Of a stretch of DNA of 64,000 nt, positions 32,353 through 43,400 are shown in pieces. Made by a program: the position numbers and the translations under genes. The stretch comes from Bursaphelenchus xylophilus (Eukaryota > Nematoda > Chromadorea > Rhabditida > Aphelenchoididae). Numbering within the stretch: the first letter of the stretch is position 1; the number at the start of each line of letters is the position of its first letter. The DNA is taken from the NCBI GenBank assembly GCA_904066235.2, contig CAJFCV020000001.1, positions 5,952,001 to 6,016,000 on the forward strand. The letters are read 5' to 3'. The notes under the pieces were generated by a model. The model was not told the DNA's origin. It saw nothing but the letters and a program-made list of their open reading frames with translations, and did not search any database.

Positions 32353-33402
32353 TTAGTCGCTCTTTCTAACAAATTTGGGAATCATTCCTTGTGCGACTTT
32401 GAACCCGTCGATCACTGGTTTAACGTTATCCATTGCCAGAAAACATCGTTGTCGTCGAACGAGATCTCCCCATCGATGCTCAGATTTGCATTGAATGCAT
32501 TTCACTTTAAGAGGGAATAGAGTTATATTCAATTCATCTGCACTGAGTCCATGTTCCGCCAGACATCGAGTATGATACGAGGATCTACATGAATCTGTTA
32601 GACATTGGAGGAGATCAGAAATCTGAATTAAGAAATATTAAATTTAATACCGGAATGCTTACTTTATGTACAGTATGTTTGCATATTAAACAAGTGCCGG
32701 GCATCACGTACTCCTTGAGCTCTTGAGGTATTAATGAATGTGTTTTGGTGACTTTTCCATGCTCTACAGTCATATGAGGCGGAATTGGGATCGGGAATGG
32801 TCGTTTTTCTTCGTCGACAAGCCTTAAAATTAAATTAAAAGAAAACTTCACCTACCATCTGAAGGTAAGGCTCAATCTTTTCCAAGGATCCACATTCAAC
32901 ATATGACATACGATCCTAAGATGATATTCGAATGGGGACTCCTTCCGTCCGGCCTTTGTTATCAGAAGATCACGGATTCTCTTGGATTCTAAGGGATTCT
33001 GCCATGCCCATTCGAACCGTAATGCCGATACTGAGTTTGGAAATCCATGAACAATACAGACCATATCCCTGAAAGTCGTCAGTAACTTAGGCTACATAAA
33101 ACTGCAATCAAATATTATTATCCACTCACCATGGGCCTCTGTTGTCCGTCTTCTTGGCCCCTCCAAAATCCTTACCGGCATTATGTTGCCTTTCTCTTCT
33201 ATTCGGATCTACCGTATACCCAACATAGCATCTGTTCTAAAGAGAGGTAACTACTGAATTTCCAATTTACTTTATACGCTCTATTCATACTTCTACTGAT
33301 CAAACAATACACTCCAAAGAATTCGTCGAGTATGCTTGGATCTTTCTTCCTCCGACTTTGAGTTGGTTCAACCAAGGGATCACAAAATTTGGCCACGTTC
33401 AT
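32353..33402 (-). CDS. slx-1: SLX1, GIY-YIG structure-specific endonuclease subunit
   Basis: Five exons (33402-33271, 33236-33130, 33068-32856, 32822-32663, 32622-32353) total 882 nt and give 293 residues. SLX1 is the nuclease of the SLX1-SLX4 complex that cuts branched DNA such as Holliday junctions. The GIY-YIG domain begins FFGVYCLIS and continues [18 protein letters not shown], containing the catalytic Arg. ALRFEWAWQ supplies the metal-binding catalytic Glu. The C-terminal RING/PHD-like zinc finger is complete ([39 protein letters not shown]). All key residues are present. TTTTTTAG stands about 20 bases before the ATG and NUP160 ends 134 bp upstream on the same strand, which suggests an operon. 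Confidence 0.94.
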
Positions 33403-33535
33403 TTATATAATGCAAGTCTTCTAAAAAAGGACCTAATGGACAACCTATCACAAAAATCATACTGTAACACAACAGACACCCGATACGTCGATAAAACAGC
33501 GATATGATTTACTTATATTAATCAGTGAGAAATAA

Positions 33536-36500
33536 TTAAACAGATTGAATAAATTTAAAGGCCCGGGCTACCCTCCTCAGAGCATCTTGAGTTTTTTTCG
33601 ATTCCTCAATGATCTTGGAAGTGTTTTGTTTGTCAGCAAAGATCAGTAGATTGTTGATGAGAACAAATGGAATGTTGTGGAGCTGCTCCAACTTGGGTCT
33701 CGCGGAAATTAAATTCTCGAGATAACTGGAGACCGTCATTAAGGCCAGAAGAATCTCATCAAATTCGATTAATTCGGCAAGGAAATCACGGACATTAACC
33801 TTCTGAAACAAAAATTAACTACTTTTTTATGTTGACTTACCAGATATCTTGTACTCAGCCATTCTGGAACCTCTAATCCCCTTTCCAAAAAGATCTGGAG
33901 GATATTTCGGAGGACAAAAGAATCATCCTGGGTTGATTGAAGGCTGGCCAGAGAGAGGTCAACATACGTAATCAGGACTCTCCAATGCTGAGGAAGTTTT
34001 GTTTGACATCTAAACATAAGATTAATAAAATTACATTTCTTTGACGTTAGGACGCGCTTTTTACCGTTCGCAAAGAAACAAGGCTTTTAAACGTTCAGGC
34101 TTTCTTTAAACTTTGTACACACATCAGGCATAGGCCACATATGAATTACTGAAAGTTTTAGCTCGCGCTTCACAGGCGCACCGGAGGTATAAAACCATCT
34201 TTGCTGCCGAGAGAGTACGGTAAACGCGGAGGCCGGCCAAACACAAAAATACTTTTTGCCGTATCTTTGCCAGCTTCGTACGGAAAAAAATGTTTTATTA
34301 TCCTCTACGGTCTAGGCACGAACCTTCTTTGGCAAATTTCGGAAAAGTTTTTTTGCGAACAACAAAGAAGTTCCTCGACCTTACCTGAGGTTGTCCACGA
34401 ATCTTCTGTTATGAACCACCCAAATGGGAGTTACTCTGGGTTCTTCAAATCCAAGCTGAAGACACTCCAAAGTCAAGGAACGTATCAGATCTGTCACCGG
34501 GAGTCCGAAAGTTCTAAATCTCCAGTATAATCCACCTTAATCTTCTTACCTGTGCAACACAAATGCGAGATCATAGTTTTTGTGAGTAATGACTCCATTG
34601 AAGACGTCAACCTTGTCCACTGGAGGACCTTGATCGTAAGCTTCGGTATCACAAAGAGCCAGTCTAGCCTCCAATAACATAAATTCCTCGAGGATATCTT
34701 GTTTGGTCATCTGGAATTTCTTTTTGGGCAGATTTTCCGGAATATCCTCTTCGATAGCGTCATGAGCAATTACTGTGGCCTAAAAGATAACATAAAAAAC
34801 AATTCTCATATAACAACATTGTACAAGAAGTCCCTCTACTCACCACATCAATCTCCAAAGAGGCCTTGTCATCTCCCAACAACTCCATGGTTTGATTTAC
34901 ACATGCCAGAAGTCGGCATCTCTTTTCCAAAACATCCCGATTCTGAGACACAAACTTCAACTTCCAAACCAATGAGTACAGAATTTGTGCGGCTAAAAGA
35001 ATAGATGTCATCAAAAATTAAAAATTCCCATAAAGTAATTTTACCTTTCTTGTACTCAAATCTTTTGATGTAAAACGCATAGACAGTATTGAACAGGCCA
35101 TTTTCCGTCAAAGCATTCTGCACTTTACATCTGCTCTCCAACATTTCAGCCACCTTGTCACCTAAGGTAATATAAGGCAAGTTGATCAAAATTTTCATTT
35201 CGTTTAGATCCAAAAGGGTTCCAATTAGTGATCTCAGGCATGACAATTGCTGCGATGGAACTGGATTGTTGTGCAAGGTCTTCACAGCTTCGTTAAACTT
35301 CTTATCCGCGACATATTGGGAGAACATTTTGTTATAAATTAAACTCTAAAACATTGATATAAACATCGTAAAGATTTACCATGAGATCAGGATCCGGTTT
35401 GATGTTTCCAACCTTCTCAGCACTCTTAATGGCCAGCTGCCCACTTCTAACAACATATTCTCCATGGTTTGAAGTCTTGAAAATACTCATCGTCGCCGCA
35501 TAAAAGTCGCAGAGATTGTGTTTGTAAGGGTATTTCTTTAGCGAGTAGTAACATAAAGCCCGATTAAGAGCTTCATCGCCCAAATCAATGCCCTGGAGAG
35601 CTTCCTGGAAAGCAAGATCTGCATCTTGAGGAAGACCGAGCCCTGAGAGAGCAATCCCTTTGTAAAAGTTGAAAGCATAGGTCAGATTGGAGAGGTAAGG
35701 CTCGTTCAATTCACAGTAATTCTGAAATCACGAAACGATGAATTCTTTGAAACTATTTCACTTACCCTCAGATGCTCGTAGAACATATTTCTGGCTAAAA
35801 ATTTAGGAAAAGACATTGTAGTAGAGTTGGGCCATAAAGAAACGATTGTCAAGTGCACCGCGTTCATCGTGAACTCGAGGAACTGGGAAGTAACCGCCTT
35901 CGCAGATTGTTCTTGATTCCATAATTCGTCTTCTACATCAAAATCTTCATCAACTGGAGGAACATTCGGAAGCAAATGAGCTGACTTGTAGAAAGCCTCG
36001 GCCAGATTCAGTGAGACCGCTGACGTAGATGGATCGTAGGGACTAAAAGCAGCAATAAATAGCAAAAACAACAACTCCATTTACCTGAAGAACCTGGTGG
36101 ACAATGACTGATAGAGATTGTAATAGAAATCCCTGATCTGGTTGATCGGTTTCCGTGAATTGGACACTTTCCATGCAATATCGGAAGATTTCCCCTACAA
36201 AAAAATTCATTTTGTAACCTTCCTTCAGGTATTTCTCCTCCAAAAATATACCAACTTCTATAAAATTTAATGACAATTCTATGTTCATATTCTTAAAGTT
36301 CAAGAATATTTTGAACTGTACCAAGTCGGACGAATGAGAGCAAAAGCTGTCTTATCGTGCAATCTAGGTCTAGAAACCCGTTATGCATCCTTGGGATGGG
36401 TCTTCATGCATGTAGAAAATCTCGCCATGCTCGCATTTTTAAAGATTTCGATTAATTAGGCGTGTTACAAAAAACGGAGCACCTTATCGTTAGCTTCCAT

Positions 36501-38938
36501 TTTGAAATCAATTTTATAGGTGAATTATTGACGGAGAAATACCTAAAACAGGATGGATGATCCTAATCGTCCACCCTGCATACCATTTTTCTGTCATCAT
36601 CTAATCAAATAAGTAAACTTACGGCCTTATCCAAATGAGATTCAGTCAGAGAAACGAGAGTGCAGATGCATTTGGCAAATAAAAGTCGATTCAGAATTCG
36701 ATGCCTGAGGGCAGCAGACATAAACCCAATCGAGAACGACGAATTTATATATTCTGCTTTGATGGGTACCACTAAAACAATCATAAGTATTGAAATAAAA
36801 AGTCCTTACTTTCATCCGCATTTCCATCTGGGCACCTTTCAGTAAACCACTTGAGGACATTGAAGAGGACGTTCAGATGGGAGATCAAGAACTCCAAATC
36901 CGAGGCTAAAACTCCTCGGAAATCCTACAATAATACTGTTAGATTTCGTCAAGTGTAATGTAACATCTAATAAGCATATTTACTTACACAGCTCTCTTCC
37001 AAAAATCCTTCAGTGACCTTTAGGAGCTTCAGAAGAACCTGCTTATCATGTTGTACAAAACCTTTCATAGTATGATCCGGCTCCAAATAAACCGTGAATC
37101 TCGCCTAAATCGACAAACTATAACTTTAAATAAAAACAACTTACATGTTGGATGCATCCAACCAATCCCAATACCGGGCAATGCCACAGAACAATTGGGG
37201 AGATCAACTGTTCCTGGAATTGGCTACAGTACTTGTCCAGCGTGGTCCAGAACTTTTTCTTGGCGGCTTTAACTCCATCTTCATCTAGGTTATTGGTCGC
37301 CGAGAATGTGTGCTGATCTTCCTTGGAGAGATACAAGGTTTTGAACTAAAATTCGAATAATGACAGTATAAATGGGATTACCTGACCACTTCCTATGAAC
37401 CCATCGACATAATTGGAGAGACTTGGCCAATCCATGTATTCGAATTTGACTCCGGGAGATTTACATAATGTCTGGATGGCCCTTTCTACCATCTCAAAAG
37501 AGTAGGTCTCTCCTCCGAGGACTCTCTTCTTGATGGCATCTATTTTGGAATGATTTATCATATCTATCTTCTTCGTATTGATGGCTGTTGTCTCGATCGA
37601 ATCCCAAATACTCTCAAAATCGCCATTCCTAAATACGAACGACTATAAACTTTATCAGACCCTTACATTGACACAAAACATTTCCTCATCGAATATGGCT
37701 GGAACATTCCGCTTGGAGTCCCATCCTCAAAGGATTCTCGATTACAAACCCAGAGGGCGAACTCTTGTCTTCGAAGGGACGATTGGGTAACCAAAAAGTC
37801 GACCACGGATGTCTAAACAACAAAATAGTCGCAAAGAAATCAACTCACCGCTTCCAGATCTACTCTCCTCCTCAAAGACAGATCTCCCGCATTGAATTCA
37901 AAGAATAAAAACTTTGTTCTTCTAACCATTTGAACTTTCATCACCAAGAAATGTTTATCGAATGCTCTTGAAAATTTCATTTGCACACTCTCCACTTCAA
38001 CTGTCGATTCTTGTTTCAGAAATGATGCCAGATTGTAAGAATTCTTAACGGAGTTTGAATTCACAGCCCAAATCTTAAGACGTCCATCTTCGTGAACACT
38101 TAAGACGTATAACTCATCTGCTGACATTATGGAAGTTGAACTGAGAATGGTGGATTCCTGTTCAGATGAGTTCCACAAGCGATTAATTACGTATCCTTCC
38201 TTCAGAATCGTCTCTTCAAATCCAGCTGAACTCAATGTAAAAACAAAACAAAAGAGAACTCACACTTTGAAGAAGGTTGAATCTTCATGTTTAACAGAAT
38301 AAGTTGGTTCTTGTTGGCCACAATGGAACAATAAGTATTTCCAATCTTGTCCAATGTAACATGGACTGAACTGGCAATGACAGAATTGGAGAAATAATGA
38401 CAGTCATGACAAGACTGGAGATGCTCTTGCTTGGGGAAGAAAGACAACACCGAACGGTTGGTAAAACTTTGGTCCACACTGTTCTTTCCAGTCAATCTTA
38501 TCTTGAATCTGTGGATACATGACTGAGTAGGGACCACCAAAAGCAAGAGATCTCGACATAATAATAAAGAAGTGCCCTGAACAATGACAGACGGAGCAAA
38601 ATCGATGTATAAGGACGAGTCTTGATACTGCCTGGTGGCATTCACTTCATTCAGATAAAGCCTCGAAGACTCTGTTCTCCTAAACAAAAATAATAAAACA
38701 TTATACCCTTACCAAAAGATAATCCTGTTGTTGAAACCAATTGCATCCGGTGGAAAAGAGAAAGATCCTCCAGTTTCTGGGACTTCTGTCAAGGCCAACG
38801 TCCTCACAGTCGAGTCTAAACAAACGTATTTTGAACAAATTCGCTGAACTCACCGGTTTTGACCTCTAAAACCTTATTTGACTGTGATGGAAAATAAGTC
38901 TGGCTAAACACAAGCTCACTGCCATTAAAAATCCTCAT
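33536..38938 (-). CDS. npp-6: Nucleoporin NUP160
   Basis: About 20 exons encode roughly 1,300-1,400 residues (human NUP160 has 1,436). NUP160 is a scaffold of the Y-complex (NUP107-160) of the nuclear pore. The ATG at 38936-38938 opens MRIFNGSELVFSQTYF. An N-terminal beta-propeller part follows, with LYVLSVHEDGRLKIWAVNS and LLLCRDLLLLVVPTQSCIHR. The rest is alpha-helical solenoid. The C-terminal block LERGLEVPEWLSTRYL, then KVNVRDFLAELIEFDE, matches the family pattern of a VPxWL motif followed by a helix ending in Leu-rich repeats. Stop TAA is at 33538-33536. Two introns (34011-34384, 36194-36620) are enlarged by repeats. HINT1 starts about 490 bp away in the opposite direction. Confidence 0.88.
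34094..34384. repeat. Diverged repeat copy in a NUP160 intron
   Basis: This DNA matches the MITE at 59350-59800 over about 280 bp. Shared blocks include TGAAAGTTTTAGCTCGCGCT and GCCGAGAGAG. The paired terminal repeats of the 59-kb element are not visible here, so this is a truncated or decayed copy. It enlarges the intron to about 370 nt without touching the splice sites. Confidence 0.72.
36200..36615. repeat. Degenerate MITE in a second NUP160 intron
   Basis: The intron contains GGTATTTCTCCTCC near 36229 and its inverted GGAGAAATACC near 36533. The middle segment around 36326-36470 matches 63476-63610 (shared blocks include CTTCATGCATGTAGA and AATTAG). The right end, CCACCCTGCATACC, resembles the CCACCCGGTA terminus of the 63-kb element. 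This is a shorter, diverged relative of that element. Confidence 0.68.
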
Positions 38939-39813
<875 letters not shown>

Positions 39814-40417
39814 TTTTTTATTCATCATTATCTTCCCCTCGGTTTTTGATAAGGTGACGGAGAGTGTGTGTTATAATAAAACAGGTTCTTTGTAATGGTG
39901 AATCCACTGAATAATCGGTCATTCCATTGAGAAAATTATATTATGTTGAATTATATTAGCCCCGAGGGAGCCGAGTTGACCTTGAAGTAGTATCCCCGTA
40001 CTTTTTTAAGTAATAAAATTTGAGTTCTGAGGGGAAAATGGCCAAGTGTTGGGAGTCCGCGGACTTTTCCCGACTCGATTGGCGATTCCCGAGGAGTCGG
40101 GTGCCAAAGAGCCGGTAACCGCATTCATTTCCCTTTTCCGATCTTCCCCTTCTCTTCGGCCTAAAAAGAGCAAAGCAAGGGGAGGGCTTCGCCGCTGCGC
40201 GTTTTCTGCTCCAATTCCCAGTGCCCTATGTCCACCCTCCGAAAATGAGCGTGCTCTATGCGGTTTGTGACTCATATAATAATATAATCTTGGGGTAATT
40301 GACCCGACTGTCCAATCTTCTTTTCTCTTTTAGATTATTAACAAACAAATGTTTTTCCAGTTTATTGTTCGCGGTTTAAACCCCAATATTGTAGCTTTAT
40401 TGTTCTCTTTCAGGTCT
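39814..40417. other. Intergenic gap between HINT1 and DIP2
   Basis: The HINT1 3' end has ATAATAAAACAGG near 39872. From 40040 to 40260 the DNA is unusually GC-rich for this window, with short palindromic GGGAGTCCGCGGACTTTTCCC-like blocks, and is a candidate DIP2 promoter or CpG-rich control region. Frames on both strands here have no family resemblance. TTTCAG at 40408-40413 lies five bases before the DIP2 ATG. Confidence 0.45.
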
Positions 40418-43400
40418 ATGAAGGATTTAAATGAGGTTGATCTGGCCAAATTACCATCATCGATACGGGCAAAGATTGTCCAATTGGATTTGGAGTTATC
40501 GGAGGGTAAGGTAATTGTCTTAGTATTACTTTAATTATTAGGTGATATAACCGAGAAAGGGTATTGGAAGAAGAGGAATGATCTGATCATTAAATACACA
40601 GATAATAAAAGTAATGGAAGAAGACGGCAAAAGAGGTTCACTAGGACTGAGAACAGATATCACTCAGGTAGATTCTTTTCCACGTCTTTGATTGTAACAT
40701 TTTTTTGTCGATTAATTGATTGTGCATTATTAAACCTACTTTAGAAGTCCGTCAAGAAGCTGTTCAAAAGGCTCTGGCCGAATGGTCCAAGGAGCTGAAA
40801 GATCAGCCAATGCCAAAACCGATGAGAAGAAGATTTAGTGGAAAGAAAAACGTCGTCAAACCCAAAACCACCTCAGGTAACCTTCAATTTATATTACCCG
40901 TGACATTAGGGCGAAGTAAGTGGAGGAAATTGAGGTTTACAACGATTTCCCGAGATTTTAAATGGCTGAAAACGAGTTTCGGGGGTAATTTGAGAGTGTA
41001 GTTTGGATAGGAACGTCGAAAAACAATGGGAATGAATCATTCTCGATCGTTTGTTGATTCCGAAAGTTTAATCTCTGTCTGAAACTGTAATCAAAGTGTC
41101 AAAAGTATGATGACCACTCTGATTTGGATATAATTTATGTTCGAATGATACGATTTTGTTATTTTTTGAACCTTTTTTTTGTTTTGCTTTTATAGGCTTA
41201 CTTTACTTTTTCGGGTATTATTTTATCCAAATCCCAACCTTCCGACCCAAAACCGAAAGGGAATTTCTGTGAATCACTCTCCAAAAGGTACTTTTTAGTT
41301 ATTATTTCCTTCAAAAAGCCCGCCTTTACTCAAAAACAAGCCCAGGAACAAGGAACATGGGTAAAACGGGGACTGTTTGGACATGAATGTCATAATTGAT
41401 CTGGTCACTTGTACTCGGATTCCAAAAACATTTGCTCTCAGAGATGGGATAAACGGGGCCGAGATTGATGGCCAAAAAATAGCGGCGGTCATTAATTTTA
41501 ATCAGTCCGAAGAGTCCGGAGCGGCGCTTTGCTAACAATCGGCCAGAATTGCCCGTATTCACATAGGATTACGCAACGAATTCAAGGAGTTGACAGGTTT
41601 TGGACCTGCTTGTGATTCCACCTTACAATTTTTTTTTACAAATTTTTCGAATTTTTTAAGAATGATTTTTGGGAAAGCTGGGTTTTTTGTCGTCAAAATT
41701 TGCATTTTTTTGCCATAAAGCTGTCAAAACACGGAATCCCCGACCCAGGCACCTTACACATGTTCTGTGTTTGTCTCTTTAGTATATTCAAAAAGCGCTG
41801 AGGCAATGCGCGCTTTCTGATTTTCCCTTTTTGTGATTGAAATCCGAGAGTGAGAAAGGTCGAAGGAATGGATCAGATGGAGATGGACTGGCCTCCCTCT
41901 TTACTCAGACCGATTGGGTTTCGTTTTAACACGGGGGGAGGCGGGAGAGGAGCCGGCACTTTTAAAAGCCCTCCAGTCCAAGCCTTGACTGATTGAGGCT
42001 TTGGTAGAAACATAATTACAAACTGGTATGGCTTGTTTTAAATTAAGTGTATTTGTCATCATCCGACGAGTTCATATTGCATTTTCGAGAGTTTAATGAC
42101 TGTCTGAGCCGTTTTCTTCAGATGTTTTTGAATGAGATCCAGACGAAACCCCTTTCCACCACTTATTTCTCCTACTGTAAGAAGTTCTCGATGATTATTC
42201 AGGCCCTCACCCTCATTTATATTCTCCGCTTTTGCAGATAGCAGTAGCTCCGACGACGACGACGATGACGATTCCACCACCATCGAGAGTTCCATGGACA
42301 GCAAGAAGGAAATGGGCATTCAAGTCAAGGATAATGACCTCAGGCCCGGGGACAAAACGACGGAAAATAAGCCGACCGAGGTCAGACAAGAGCCGGTAAG
42401 GGACCTTTTGGAGCTGGGTTTGGGTTGAGAAGGGAAGGGAGGTCAGATGGAGATCATCAAAGTAATGGGGATCGTTACTGGCCGTGCGATATCCGCTTTA
42501 TTCTAACTGATAAGAACATGGGTTCAAACATTTATTGTTTAAATTTTTATTTTTTTTCTGAGATTTATACGTAAGAATTCAATATTTTCTCAGCGTATGA
42601 TTGATTATAAAATCTGCCTGTAGATGCTGAAATGGCGCCGGAAATGCTTGCTTGACAAGTCGATCTCTGCGTGCCTCTTCCTGCTTTCCTTTTGGGTCTG
42701 TTTTTTATGTCGTATTTTAGCCGAGAAGTCCCTCCATCGAAGATCCAGAGCCCCTCATTCAGATCCCTTCACCCGAACCTCCCCCTCGCCAGGAATCAAT
42801 CCAGAAAAGTGAAGCCGAGCAGAAGCCCGTTGCCCCTCCACGGTGTTCTTCTGTGCTGGTAGAAGAGGCCAGAAAAGAAAATAATTCCATCTACATCAAC
42901 ACTCTTCAACCCGGGAACGATCAGAAGAACGGACAAGAAGATTATGCGAATACGGTAATCCGTAAGTTTTTCTGCCGTAATTATTAAGTTTCGGGATCTC
43001 AAAACGGTTTTAAAGTGTCAATTTATGTCCCGAAACCTCATTAATGATATCAGCACGTCAGTTATGATTTCTTTTGCAGAGCCGAAGGCGATCAAAGTCT
43101 CGGAGAAGATCCAACAGCTGCTGCTTACACTTCAGGTCGGTGGTTGGGGGGAAGTGGAACGGTTTGTGAGGGACCTTAGGTGCTAATTATAAGCCCTTAT
43201 TTTTTGAAAGAGTTATTAGTATTTGGTGGTGGACAGGCGGCGGGTTTTGCAGGTTTAGGGGTCCGGGACGACAAGCCGAGAAAAGAAAAGACACGTTTAT
43301 GAGGGAAGAGGACAGATCCGTCCCGAACGTCGCTTTTCGGATGTTTGTTCGTAAAAATGCTGCCCTCCGACGACCCCTTCCGAGTGCATCGTCGACCGCG

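Noticed and set aside
40006..40275. Complementary frames upstream of DIP2
   Set aside because: Open on both strands because the GC-rich DNA lacks stops; no supporting motif or splice context.
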